From contig OZ038433.1 in NCBI GenBank assembly GCA_964036275.1, positions 26,581,485 through 26,645,484 on the forward strand: DNA of 64,000 nucleotides, written 5' to 3'. The notes under the pieces are model-generated. The model searched no databases. It was not told the DNA's origin and worked only from the letters and a program-made list of their open reading frames with translations. Origin of the DNA: Litoditis marina (Eukaryota > Nematoda > Chromadorea > Rhabditida > Rhabditidae). Below are positions 11,901-24,362 of the stretch, piece by piece (within the stretch, counting starts at the first letter, position 1; each line of letters opens with the position of its first letter). Position numbers and translations under genes: made by a program.

Positions 11901-14900
11901 AACGGAAATCGGTCGATAATCAAGCTCTCTAAACTATCCTCAGGGTTATTGAATCGCAAAGCTTTTGACCGAATGATAAATTCTGTTTTGGAACACACAA
12001 TTTTCATCTTTATCGGAACAAAATTAGGATTAGGCAACTAAAACGAATTTGAAGACAACCCATTCTGTACAGATCACAGTTCGCTCCGAATCGAGGTCGA
12101 ACGAGGAAGAATTTCACAGTTTCAGAACGTTCTGGCGAAATGTTCGTTCGCAAAACCTTCTAAAATGTAGTAGTCAATCGACAAAATCTTTTCATGAATC
12201 GATCTTGCTCGAAGTTCTTCAGTAAAGTCTTTCTCAACAATTCACCTTGGCCCGAGGTAGAAAGAAATCCAAGAAATCACGATGGTGACCATGGTCGGAA
12301 TGTATCCTTGTAGTATATACCAACCATATCTTCTTTTAAATACAAAGGCTACAGTTAATTCGTCCCACCAGCCTGCTGGATACATCTGCAAAAGAAGCAG
12401 TCAGTATGAGATAGGAAGAGAGGGAAGAGAGAGATAGAAAGGGAGAGAGAGGAGAGAAAAAGGAGAGAGAGAGGAAAGAGAAAACTTCGAAAACCTTTTC
12501 AACAGTTCATGCGAGTTGAGATTGTCGCATTTGAAAGTCGCTAGCGGTTAATTAGTTATAGTTAATCAACATCAGACACCGTAGCAAAGTCTCCTAAAAA
12601 GGTCAGCTCCGAGCTGAACTATCTTGGACACTACCTGACCCAGGTTTGGGTCACCCCCACTATGCTTCAACATGAAACGTTGACTACCATGTGGCCAGAC
12701 TGTGATCAGGTCCTCAATGAGGTTGAGCTCACCACTTTCTTGATTTTGTTAAGGTGCCAGGTCTACACAATGTCTATTTTTGTCGTTTTTAGTGTACATA
12801 CGCGTAATTTCTCATGCAAAAACTGTTATTTTCTAATTGTTGTTAACACAACATTTCGTTTGAGAAAAAGGCCCACCTGTTCCACAGCAATTACACTGAA
12901 GTTGACCATTTCGAAGTCGGGTAGTTGTATTGTCTTGAGCAACATCACGGGATAGGGCTGATTCCACTGCATACGCACCTCACCAGTGTTGTAGTTGTAT
13001 CTGAAACAATGAAAAGAACAATTTTACCATAATCATTCTAACAAACTCCCAAATCAACTAAATATATGTTCATACGTGAAGGTGTTTTCTTGAAACGTGT
13101 ATTATTATTTTTTTAAACTAAAGGTTCTTACAGACTAAAAGATTTGCGGATTGAATCCATCGATTGAGTTTAATTTTACAATTACGATCAGCAGTAAAAA
13201 AAATCGAGTGTAAAAGGTTAACTCACGACTCGAAAGTGAGGAAACATTTCTGTTGGTCAAAGGGGAACCGCTTCAGGTTCATGTCACAGGGACCGGTCAA
13301 CTTCATTCGATAGTTCGTCCACAATGTACCATTCGCGAAAACCATCAGGAAAACGTTCCTGCAAAACTCATTATGATGAGAAACTGAAAAGTTTTGGGTA
13401 CCCATTAGGTTTCATTTTGTTATATGTATTATGAGTTCAATGCATTTTTTGAAATAAAATTTTCGAAACACTAGTTTTACTGTTATTTACTTTTTGAAAT
13501 GCAGCCTTCACTGAGATGGCAAGATATGGAAGAGTGAATTCACATGTGAATTATAAGTATCCTACATGTCCTACTATCAACGAACATGAGTATATTGTTA
13601 TATTTTTGGTTTCACTATTTGAACCAAACACTTATTGGATGTGGCGAGGTTTTGGTGGTGTTTGGTTCAAATAATGAAACCATGAATAAGTTATAAGTAT
13701 TTTCACATGTTTACTGTAAAGATATAGAAAACATGCACTACTAAAGTGTATGTTCGGTTTTGTCTCGGACCAATTAAATTCACGTACTTGAAGGGAGATT
13801 CGTGTATAGCCGCATTTTTCGAGTTAATGAAGCAAGTATTGGGAATCCACAGTTTCTGAAGAACCTTATCATCGAAAGAAATGTTCGATTTACACGGGTT
13901 CATGTAGTCGAAAATTAGGGCCGGATCCTCCCAAAACTCATTGATGTACAAATCTGGAATACATAGGCGATTAAGTTTTGTAGTTTATATGCAGAAACAT
14001 ACTTATACTACAAACACAGCATAACTAATCCAACTGACTAAAATTCCTTTGCTCGAACACACACTCCACGATTCTTTAAAATGAAACAAAATGGAGCATA
14101 TAAAACACGAGGTTCAGTATCGCAATGCAAAGTTTAGCGATATCGAGAAAATCCCAATAGAATATCACACATTCGAGATAGGAAACTCAATTTGGCAGCG
14201 CAGTAGCAATTTATCGTAAACGTCATGAGATCACGACATACACAATGTGTCTCGCGCACTTCACTGAGGGAGTGAAACGTATAGCTTTGGTTCAGTCGTG
14301 AAATGCAAAACTAGTCTCGCAGTTTGTCAACATTTTTCAACTATAAACTAGAACCACATTCGAATGAAACTGGATTGTCGTGACTGCCCGCATTATTAAC
14401 CTTTATTTCTGGGATTAGTTACTGATTACTTTTCGATCACATCGAGAGTGCGTGTCTAACGTATATGGTGTTCACGGGTTTCGCAGAAAACGACTTGTTT
14501 TTTTTAATAGATTGTTGCTGACCCCGAAACGTAGATAGTTTGACAAAGCACAGAATGGAATGGATTTCAATGGGTGAACAATCCTTGTTCAACGACGGGT
14601 AGTAATTTCTTCTCGTAGATTATTTTATATTCACATTCGGATTTCTTATTCCCGTCAGAGATCAAACTACAAACATAACAAGACAGGACCTCATATATGG
14701 TTATAACTTGCCTATTTCAAAGTCCTGCGTGAGTTCGGACACAGCTGTGACTTCCTGTACCCACATATCCACTCGCACCTGGGTAGGATGAGAGGGAAGA
14801 TAGTGCTGAAAAGCGAACGAGGACTGAATTAGTATCGATTATACTACAACAACTCTCTTTCGGTTTGCACGAGGTTCCCACAAAACAAATAAACGTGCCA

Positions 14901-15293
14901 ATATTCGAGTTTGTTTCGGATATCAATGATTTAGACCTGCGTTACAGTTTTTCGGAATTCAATTTAGTTTGTGTTTTTGTTTATATTCGAACGCATAATA
15001 AATAGGTCTAGCGAGCGCTGTTTGTAGTTTGATACTGAATACTGTTGCTGTTTGATTCAATTTCGAAACGATGGTATTTTTAGAGATCAACCTACAACGA
15101 ACATTTGTTTCCTCGCTATATAGACTTTTCTTTCTGGGCCGCTACGAAGTTATACCTTGTTGTAGGAGGCCTTGAGCAGAGTGTCAATGATGTCGGTGTC
15201 GGTCGCACAATCCCCGGTGGGCTTCCCCATCCCTCCATAAGAAGAAAGAAGTTCGGTCAGGAGAGAGACCATCACCCAGCCAGGATGACTCAT
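8957..15293 (-). CDS. Cys-loop ligand-gated anion channel subunit, ACC/LGC-46-like
   Basis: Twelve exons in 5' to 3' order: 15293-15156, 14805-14712, 13953-13788, 13358-13227, 13000-12877, 12385-12246, 11765-11640, 11243-11066, 10737-10693, 9855-9713, 9349-9308, 9014-8957. Every junction keeps frame and gives 461 residues. The chosen ATG directly follows TTCAG, as at a trans-splice site; the first residues are only weakly signal-like, so an upstream exon is possible. The Cys loop is Cys157-Cys171 ([15 protein letters not shown]). M1 spans about 238-262. AIPAR at 266-270 opens M2; Pro-Ala-Arg there marks anion selectivity. M3 ends near 322. The long M3-M4 loop is Lys/Arg then Glu/Asp rich, and M4 starts at 430. 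NIS at 101 is a glycosylation site. The M2-M3 stretch ([20 protein letters not shown]) resembles nematode acetylcholine-gated chloride channels, but the ligand is inferred. Confidence 0.85.
10224..10594. mobile_element. hAT-like MITE, copy 1
   Basis: The ends are TAGGGTTGATAA...TTAACAACCCTA, inverted apart from one base. Identical 8-bp direct repeats TTTCATAG flank it (10216-10223 and 10595-10602). Eight-base duplications with TAGGG-type ends are typical of hAT transposons. The inside is built from variants of CGAGTTTTCGAGTT and codes for nothing. It lies in a channel-gene intron. Confidence 0.82.
12412..12484. repeat. GA-rich low-complexity tract
   Basis: A run of AGAGAG/GGAGAG units lies in a channel-gene intron. 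A second GA-rich tract lies at about 15975-16030, upstream of the gene. Neither shows any other feature. Confidence 0.8.
13607..13682. repeat. near-perfect inverted repeat (hairpin) in intron
   Basis: The arms at 13607-13631 and 13658-13682 pair at 24 of 25 positions around a 26-base loop. It lies in the channel intron 13359-13787. It could be a tiny palindromic transposon remnant or a foldback transcript; no coding role is visible. Confidence 0.8.
14706..14711 (-). other. non-canonical GC-AG intron donor
   Basis: The exon ending at 14712 is followed on the minus strand by GCAAGT rather than GTAAGT. Frame and the channel sequence (...[13 protein letters not shown]...) are only continuous if this GC donor is used. 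Confidence 0.75.
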
Positions 15294-17992
15294 CTGAAGT
15301 CACTCAGAATGCAGAAAAGAACAGTATGTTTTCACTAAAACGTTGACTCTCCTACAGTATGAGGGTGGTCAATAGAGTCTGCTATTAGGAGTTTCACCGT
15401 TTCACGGCTTTTTGGTATCTGAAAGTCTTAGTTTTTTTGTTGTATTATTAACGATAATAGCCTATTTTTTTTGATAATTTCAATGTTTTTTTGTTCAGTT
15501 GAGTTGTGAAACATTTCTACAGCAAGACCGTGAGGTTCGAGATCTAATTGATTTTTCATCTTTCACACCATTCTAAAGAAATTCGGATACTCTGTTTCAC
15601 GAGACAATCACATCATGAAGTAGAAGCAAAAAGGCAGAAACAACTTTTCACTTTGGATGATGGGAATACCGTGATCGCGTGTTTTCAGGACTATACTAGC
15701 GGTCTCATATGACAGTAGCAACATTTATGTTTCTTTTTCCGGAACCGTTTCTATTCAAACTAGTATGACACTTTCGAGAAACTTACCCAGAAAGGTTGTC
15801 TCATTTTTGAGCATTTTGCGATAGAATGATGATAAGCAGCATTGGATATAGTTGAGAAAGGGGTGAAGGGTGACTAGTTGTAAATCGGAGGACGAGGAGA
15901 GGCAAATCGAATTACGACTATTGAACACTTCATAACATTGAGAGTCACAATCAAGCAGACACGAGAGATGCAACAGACAGAAATAGAGAAGAGGGAGGAG
16001 AAAGAGGGAGAGAAAGAGAGTTAGGGGAGAGTAATGGGTTGATGATTGAAGACAAGATGTGAACCAGATATAGTTGGTTGGTTTGAACTGCTTCTCACCT
16101 TTTCATATGCAAACGTACGTCCCACTCCACATCACTAATAGAAAAGATGAACGTTCGGCCAGTACCTGATTGAAACTATTTAGTTGTGGGAGAATCATCG
16201 ACGTAAAACAAACTTGAAAAAAATGAAAAAAAAAATGAAAAAATTGCAAAGAGTAAAGTACAAAAGTACACATGGATGGGTATTAAAACGAATAAGTGTT
16301 TACTTTTTGCCCTCTATACACTATACTGTAACTGTATGTGTAGATTTCGTTGGCACGCCTTCCTAGTCGATTGGGTAAATGTGAGGACAATACTAACTCT
16401 CATTTATGCCATAGATGGCCTCGTGAGGGATTCATTACATATGTTTGAAGAGAAGATAAATAGTAGCCTTTCGAAATTATTATCTGCTCTTTCTCTCTCA
16501 ACTTCACAAAATAGTGTTCGCTTCCTTATTCAATGCATTTTGCAATTGTTGGAACACAACAAGACAACCTGCTAAGATTCAAAAATTTTCGTGTCGAGAT
16601 AAGAAAAGAAAAAAAGGCTAGCTGAAAAACTGGTGCAAGCGTGATTAAAATTAGGTTTCTAGCATACTTTCATATTTCCGTTTATCACGTAATTTTTTAC
16701 AATTATGTTCATTTGACTAACACAAAACTTTCCACGTCATTTTCTCGAGATTGTTTGAGTTCCATCCATTTGGCGGAAGCTACTTCTGCTATTATATCGA
16801 TAGAGTCCTTCACCAGAAAGAAGCTTTTCACGTAGAGTTTTAGCGTACTATTAACTCATCAGCTCCACCGATTGGAAGGGGGAGTGGGGTGAAGTGAAAT
16901 AATTTAAAAATTTGGAGCGAAATAAGATTCGAAGTGGAGGAGGGTGATTGAGACTAATTAGAGTGGGGAAGAAAGTTGTGCCACCCCAAGGGAGCTAGTG
17001 TCAGCGAAAAAGGAATGCAGCTGATTGGAGTGACTTGGTCACACTTTTACGCAAATAAACATGAGGTATACATGTTTTATACGTTATGCTCAGATATTCG
17101 GAAACAACAGGCTAACCGACATATTTCCCATTTCTTTAAATCATGATAACTTTTTATATTCGACACCATTTCTACTAAGTGTCCTGCATTATACATTTGA
17201 ACTTTCTGATAACTGTCTTCTGGAGTGGTTCTGAACGTTGTATTGAACATTTTCCAACATTGTTTTCAGTTGATAATCAAAATTGAAACCGCGAAAATTG
17301 TTGATGTGTCCGATAAAATTCACGTCATTAAAACGGACCGACACTTTTTGTAATCGGACTGTGGGTGACAGTATAAATTACGAAGAAAACTGTATCAATA
17401 GAGATACTCTAGGTTCATGGGGATAATTATATTATAAAATCTTGAAATTATGATGAAAATGTTTCTAGCTATTAGTTGTGAATCAGAATGCAGAGTAACA
17501 TTTTCATATCTGTTCTTCATCAGTCTCTATTCTGGTTTGTTCAACATAAATACCCGTCCGTACATTCAATAATTTTGACTGACAGTATTTACTAATCTTG
17601 CTGAACTAATGTAATAGGTCAAGTAACAAATAAGTCATATAAACCTCTAGCGATATGCAATCTCACCGGAAATGTGTTGTTTAGTACACTAAAGCTAAAA
17701 AGAGTGTAAAGAAACAGTAGGGATAAATGAAATTTCAAGCGTGTGAAGAACGAGTGCACACTTATCGAAATATCTTCACATTTCACGAGATGTATATACT
17801 CACGTCAAAGTAATTTGAAGTTGGTTGTTTACAGATGGTGGAATGGGTGGCATATAGGTATGTAAATGGGACAGCCGCATAGAATCTGGCACATAGGAGC
17901 TGCGTATAATCCAATTCACTACGTACGCATACATATGACATATGACATTTGCTAAGTGTACTACTAATGAATCCGTTGACCCTAAAACCACT

Positions 17993-18179
17993 CTACTCAG
18001 AACATGCCTGGTTAAGTTACAGTATTTTACTGTACTTACAGTAAAATACAGCATGGTGGGAATACAAATCGAATTTTTGGCGTTTCGATAAAAAAATACA
18101 GCGTTTTTCCGAACCGTTCGGTTCTTGAACTGTTTCGACTAAACGCGATTTTGTAAAATACAGGGCATGCTCGGAGTAG
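17993..18179. mobile_element. candidate short inverted-repeat element
   Basis: The imperfect termini are CTACTCAGAACATGCC and GGCATGCTCGGAGTAG. Near the left end is a 12-bp perfect palindrome arm pair (18023-18034 and 18037-18048). AAACCA occurs on both outer sides. Only one copy is seen, so element status is tentative. Confidence 0.4.
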
Positions 18180-19846
18180 CAAACCAATGTAGACCACTAT
18201 CACTCAGATACAATCCGTTCCATTATCGAAAAATCGTCCACCGAACGCCTTCGCACGCTGAAATACAGTGAGTGCCAAATTCATAAATTTCTGTTTCTGG
18301 CCGGAATTTAACTTGTGAGCATCAGTTTTGGAGCAGGACGCAAACCACTGCGCTAATAGAGCACATAACGGCAAGCTTTGGAACCGAATACATGTGTGCG
18401 CACACAGCGGAAAGTGAGATATACAGTACCCTCCCGCCTTTCCGTTGGCAACGACTGTATCCGTATTTTTATGGTCTCAGAAACGTTTAGCACAGTATGA
18501 TTACGATGGCAGTATTTAGTATGAGAGAGAATTTGTTTCAGGAATTTAAAAACTTTTCAACAAAACTGTCACCTGTCGAAAACCGAGCGGAGGGCGAGCC
18601 GAAAATGGACAACCCAGAGAACTCTCGAAACTATCTCATAAAACTGCCAAAAGATTGAACAACTTAATAAAACGGGTAGAAAAAGCTCAATTAAAAAATA
18701 CAATCAAACATGGTTAATGAAGTACAACGTGGGCGAAAAATCGTTATGAGTGTGCAATGAAAAAGTATTCTGTTTTGGCTTGTTTTCTCAGTTGACTCGA
18801 ATAATGTAGATATCCCTCAGAAGGTGGTCACGTTATCATGGTTTACACTGATTATTCCGAAAACACGAGGTGAGGTCATTATGGAACGCGTATATTAAAG
18901 AGAACTTTATCGTCAATTGCATTGTTCCAAAGATTTTTTTCCGTAAGAAATTCGAATTTGAAGTTTTGAAAGTAATCAGTCATGTGCATGTTTGTCACTT
19001 TCGTTGCGGAGTTTGGTACACACTTCAAGAAATACGATAATGTGAACCAATTTCGTGTCAACGGTCCTTTAAATTGCAATTGAAAAATGTATTACAGTTT
19101 AAAGGACTGAACCGTTGCGATTGGACCACATAATTGTCCTTTTTCCAGTTTGACTATGACTATTGTACAATCTCTTAGTATATCTTGGATTTTGACTCTA
19201 TTGGGAAGTCTTGGAGCAGATTCTAAATCTTTTAGGTGTTCCTATTAGTGGTCAAAGACATCTCTCAGTCAACGTCCAATTCAATTATGTACGGCTAACC
19301 CTCTTTGAGGGAAAGCTATTGTGAGGTTAGAGTTTCGGGTGAGAAATACATGGAATCAATACAGAATCGGTGAAATTATTCAAATGTAGAACGCTTGAAA
19401 TCACTTCACTCGGTTTGAACACCCAATGCAAAGAATACATTAACAGAAAGTAGCCGATGTATAAATAAGGACTGAACGAAAAGTATGGCACAAAATCCCT
19501 TTGTATATCACATGCTTGCATGTAAATAAATAAATCAATCAATCAATAACTTTCAATAACTTTTCGTCAGTTCTGCGTCTGCTCTTGTTGTTATCCGTCA
19601 GTAGTTTCTTTATCGAGAGAGCTGTTGCAAAGGAAAAGCGGAGTTGTTCAGGCCTAAAAATGATTGAAATTTTTTTCCGGCATGTTAGATTGCAATTGTG
19701 CTAATTTCCATGAAGATATCCAATATTTTGACTGGTTAAATGGCAATTGCTAAAGAACAGAAATTAGGTTTTCGGAGTAAAGCCTCGTAAAAAGGCTACC
19801 TGGTGTTCACTTTAAGCCTTTGGTCCCAACTAACATTAATATTAAT

Positions 19847-19992
19847 TAGGGTTGTTAATCGAGTTCAAAATTTCGAGTTTTAGAGTTTTCAAGTTTTCGA
19901 GTTTGGCGAAAAATCAAGTTTTCGAGTTTCGAGTTGGACTCGACTCGAAATTTTTTTTCGAGTCGAGTCGAGTTTCGAGTTCAACAACCGTA
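19847..19992. mobile_element. hAT-like MITE, copy 2
   Basis: It opens TAGGGTTGTTAATCGAG and ends CAACAACCGTA, a one-base change from the inverted terminus. Direct repeats ATATTAAT lie at 19839-19846 and 19993-20000. The same CGAGTT-rich interior as copy 1 is shortened to 146 bp. Confidence 0.82.
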
Positions 19993-22451
19993 ATATTAAT
20001 CGTGATATTTACCAAAAACGTTGTGTGAAATTGATTACTATTATTATAAGCGAGAATATTCAAACCCGCAGACACATGTCGAAATTTTTGAATGTGAAAA
20101 GTCTGTTGCACTCAATTCACATTCATCAGTTAAAACTTCATGAATCTCAATGAGGCATGTAGTAGTTCTTTTAGGTGCTAAACTCATCAAATTTACCTCA
20201 CGATTCCTGTAGAACTGGAGTTTTCCAATATGTGAAATACCCCAAACGGAAAAACCACTCTCTAGTGAAGTCATTCCGCACATATTCTAGCCTCTGGATA
20301 AAACCACTATCCAAGTTGCATACGGTAGTTCCGAACTCAATCCTTGGACAAAAGTGTTAAATGCCTTTAACGACACACTTTGATTCCGAGTTCTCGACAC
20401 CTCTGAAGGATCATACGTTTGCTGTTTATCAGACCGAATCATGTACCTCCTCACATGATCTTGAAATGATAGGTTAGCATTGCACCACGCTGGGTTGAAC
20501 GAATGAGAAAAATTGTGATAACATATTGAACTTTCCATGTGGAGATATTCAATTCAGTTATTTATCAATCGATTTCGAATTTGAATAATGAAAACCCTCA
20601 ATATGAACTTCTATTATTAGTCTTGTATTAAAGAAGTGTTGGACACGAAATCATTGCGTCTTAGCAAACATGTGGCTTTAGGTTAGTTATTATGGATCAC
20701 ATCAGAACAATTCAGGAAAGCGCAAGAATGTATTTTAAGAAAAGCGATAGACTAACAATTTAACGCTTTTTCTAATTAGACGCAGCCTGCACTATCGAAA
20801 AAGGTCGAGTTGAACACACTACGAGACATCGGTATTCACATTTTGGTTCGGGCTGAGCCGAAACCAAAGAAAAAGAATATCAGTGGTATTGCATAGAACT
20901 ACAGCCATAAGCGAAGTGAATGAATGGTGTCCTTTGAAGGCTCATGCAGACAAGATTTAAGATTTGATTTTTATTTGATCACATCACATTTTCCCAAAGT
21001 CTCCTTGACTGCTCTTAAGATTTAAATGCATATGAATACTTTATTCCGTGGAAAAGTGAGTGGTAACAAAAAAAGGAAACAGCAAACTGTGAAGACTCAA
21101 TAAGGAGAAAACACAACAAGGAGAAATAGAACAGAACCGAATCTATATCCTCACATCAAACAAAAACAAAACAATATAGTATATTATGGTCTTGGTGCCA
21201 TAATGTAATATTAACACTGGCTCGGGCGCCAATCTCTCCACCACTATGACAGATCTCATGGGACTTAGCCGTGGAAAATCTGGTACCAAGCCTTGCGGTA
21301 ACGAACTCCGGACTAAGTACCTCCTTAAGTCCCATATTTTAAAAACAGAACTTATTTATCTTTCAACAAAAAATGAACAAGTATATGAATTTAGATCAAA
21401 TTTTGTCATCAATTTTCAATTTTTCACTCGAAATTCAGTTTTATCAACTCGAAACCCCAGTTTTGTCGCATTGAAGACTCAAAAACTGACGCGTGGCTTT
21501 TTTCTTCGACTCTTCGAGCGGGCCTGATCCAATAAGCGCTCCATTATGTCGCCCTCTAACTACCCTTGGTTCTGTCTGAGCAGGCCTGGAAATAGACATA
21601 CGCTAATGGAACATACAGGGAACCAGGGGAGGTCAGCTCGAGATTTGGGGCAAAGTGGGAATGAAACGCAAACTCGTTCGGATATCCGAATAGTTTTGGC
21701 TTTGCGTTTTGCAATTGATTCATTTGAGGTGAGTTTCGAGTGAAAGTCGTCTTTATATGAAGACAAAAAAGCGCAAAGAGTTAACTTACATCATAACTTT
21801 CACGGCTAACTTTTATTCTCACGCGGACTCGTACAGTACACGGGGAGTACACTGTAGGAGCCAACAAGACAATGTAGTTTGCTCTGCTTCTCTGTTTACA
21901 ATCGTTTATTATCAAATCAACCTTTCCGATGAGCAAACTACTAGTCTTCTAACTACTAACGTGAAGTCAAATCTTGATATTGACGTCAAATTCATGGGCG
22001 AACTATATGTGGTGCTAATGAACCATATGGATAGAAGAAGTTATTTCGTTTATTTCAGAATAACCCTGGTTTCAAGATACAGTGCATCGCGATGCGCGAA
22101 ATGCAACTCTTTGTAGAGCAGAACTTCAAGAATATTTCCAATGACGACTTCGAGTAGACTTCCCCCCTCCCCGGTCTATTTCATCTTTTTGTTTTCATGC
22201 TCATCCTGTTTTACGTGTTCTGAACTGGTTATTCAAATAAACATTGACAGAATTTCGTTTTCATTGAAGAGTATTCTCACTCTTGGACCGACATGGCCGA
22301 CCTAGACATGGTACGGCCATGTTCATAGGAAAAGCTTCACTACTATGGGCATTGGCATTCCGTACAAGTGTACCAGATTTACATACTGGTTTTGAAGATT
22401 TTCAGGAAACACGTAGTCTTCTGCGTTACAAAAACACGCTAACAACACAAG

Positions 22452-22463
22452 TGTTTATTTTAT
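22452..22463 (-). terminator. polyadenylation signal for minus-strand gene
   Basis: On the minus strand AAATAAAATAAA occurs about 55-65 bases beyond the TAG at 22516. It marks the likely 3' end of the histone-tail gene. Confidence 0.5.
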
Positions 22464-22515
22464 TTCATTCCCAACAACAATATCAACAAAACAAAAACAA
22501 ATACCGAAGAACATC

Positions 22516-23946
22516 CTATTGAGTGGAGCTCTTTTTAGTCTTGAGTTTTCCAACTCTGATACCGACGTGGTAACCCAGCTTGTAGCGTTCTTCCTCACTT
22601 CTTTGAAGCGCTTGCCGTAGGAGGTCATCTGCTTCCTCTTCCTTGGCTGCCCAGGCTTTTTGGGGCCTCCTTGAACCCCGACTTGTACGCGGACTTCAGC
22701 ATGGAGAATACACATGCCTTCGATGTACATGTGATTTCTGAAAAACATTCAGTAGTTAAATTTTGTGAACAAATGAGGCCATTGCCATGGCCAACATGGC
22801 CGCAATACACATGGTCCGGCCATGTCTTACCTACTTTGTGCAAAAAGGACATTATGGTTGCGTTAAGGTAACATTTTTACTTTGGTTTTTCACGGTGACA
22901 TGGCCGAACCACGTATGGCTCGGCCATGTCACCAGTGATCAATTGAACACAACGCACATTTTGACGTATACCTCAATTATTTTACTGCTGCAGCGATAAT
23001 GACACAGCGAATAGGGAAAACTACTTCCCCCCCCCATTGGAAACAGAATGTGAGACCTAGTTATGGTAATAATATATAGTTATCGAATGGCGAAGGGGGT
23101 CGGGGAGCCATTCAGTAGTTGAGATTTTTGATGGTATGATTGCGTTAAGGTAATATTTATAGGTGGTAGCTCGGTTCAAACTTCGTTATGCAGTGAGTGG
23201 AAAAAATGATGTCTTTCAGAAAAGGACATTGGAAATGTGAGGTTGGCACATGGGTGATAATCAAAGGAAACTTTATTGTGAAAAACGCATTTAAAAGGCC
23301 AGGTTTCATATGTCCAACAATATTTAGAATTTGGATGCATCACGACTTACCTTTAATCGGATCGCCACTTTACGTGGGGAAAGAAGCACAGAAGGAAGTG
23401 GTTCCGGGTCCGGACATCCAAACACCGTACGCTACTGATGTCGGCTGCGGCGGGCTGAATGACTAAAATGAGTGAAGCAAGTATATAGAAAACGCAATCT
23501 CTCAGAGTGGAACTTCCAGAGCAACGGTTAAAGCTCCCAGATTAATATAATCTTACAGATTTTTATCCGTTCAAAGATTACAAATCTTCCAGATGGGAAT
23601 TTCCGGAACGACACAAAAATTACATGTACGTACTCTTTAATCAGTTTAAGTGTTTTTTAACGGTGTTAGGGTGTGACTAAGGAACATTGGTTCACTCCAA
23701 GACATTTTTTTTCATATTTTTCCTACCTTTTTTCATCTCTTCTGCTTTTATTGTCTCCTCAGTCTCTGAACTTATGTCGAGTTCAGATTCTTCCGATTCG
23801 TCTTCATCCCACTCGTATTTTGTTTTCTTGCAGGCTCCGGTTGCGGGCATTGACTTTCGAGCAGCCAAGGTGGCCAGTTGCTTCCGCGGGGGTTTCTTGA
23901 GTGCCTCGCGACGGTCCCGCCAGGCGGTGAGTTTTGTACGACCCAT
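22516..23946 (-). CDS. histone H3-tail-like protein, structure after exon 1 unresolved
   Basis: Exon 1 (23946-23727, 73 codons plus one base) is clear. It begins MGRTKLTA, like the start of H3, then has PPRKQLATLAARKS and MPATGACKK, matching H3 residues around 16-37. Lysines corresponding to K4, K18, K27 and K36 are kept; K23 is Leu. From residue 41 the sequence turns acidic (WDEDESEESELD) instead of entering the H3 histone fold. The donor is G|GTAGGA. A plausible second exon (23462-23351) hits TAA near its end in the joined frame. A third block ending in TAG at 22516 is open and helix-like (EEEADDLLRQALQRSEEER, then a basic tail) and is followed by a polyadenylation signal. Either a model detail is missed or the gene is decaying. 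A nuclear role is inferred only from the tail. Confidence 0.55.
22856..23160. repeat. composite repeat, copy 1 (units a and b)
   Basis: Unit a (22856-23020) carries the extended palindrome and ends in a decayed copy of the KRVTF gene's second exon after CTGCTGCAG. Unit b (about 23053-23160) carries GGCGAAGGGGGTCGGGGAGC. Both units recur at 24540-25640. Confidence 0.75.
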
Positions 23947-24362
23947 TACGCTAAAATTAGGAGAAAATGAGGACACAATTATATAAAATTTATATAAAAT
24001 AGGAAATTATAATACAACAATATGCTATGCATGACTTCTATATTTAACACGTAAAAATTTACTTATTGCTCCAAAACGAATGGCTACCGTAGTTCTGTCA
24101 TTGGAGCGCCCTTTATCTATTCGCCCTTCAATCCACCGTTCAATTCGCTGCGTTTGTTTCTGCGGTTTCGCTCATTTTAAACTTATGTATACTGTTCACT
24201 TATTCCCAGCTACCTGTTCAATTCTAACTATCTCTAATTAGCCATTATTTCTTTTGTGTTCCTATACGTTTTTTTCCTTCGTCCCTTCATATTATTTACA
24301 ATGTCTTTTGATTCTGTCGATAACTATTTGACCATCACTCATTCAATATTGTCTTGTTCAGA

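Larger units (their letters stand above)
15294..22515. other. about 7.2 kb without a convincing gene
   Basis: Only short open frames of biased composition occur here, without domain signatures or a splice series. It should contain the upstream control region of the minus-strand channel gene. It also holds a GA-rich tract (about 15975-16030), a candidate inverted-repeat element (17993-18179) and the second hAT-like MITE (19847-19992). A stretch near 21905-21945 recurs near 26665-26710 (GATGAGCAAACTAC shared). Confidence 0.6.

Noticed and set aside
16184..16575. Open frames of 60-99 residues upstream of the channel gene
   Set aside because: They show no domain, no splice partners and compositional bias; they read as intergenic chance frames.
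20044..20538. Adjacent minus-strand frames of 79 and 83 residues
   Set aside because: No recognisable motif, no acceptor or donor linking them, and no start context.
21246..22116. Plus-strand frames of 93 and 119 residues with AATAAA near 22236
   Set aside because: The sequences look non-coding and partly match dispersed repeat material; the signal alone is not enough to call a gene.
23351..23462. Second exon of the H3-tail gene
   Set aside because: Splice sites look good, but in the phase left by exon 1 a TAA occurs near its end. An alternative open frame (VFGCPDPEPLPSV...) needs a different upstream phase. Left unresolved rather than called.
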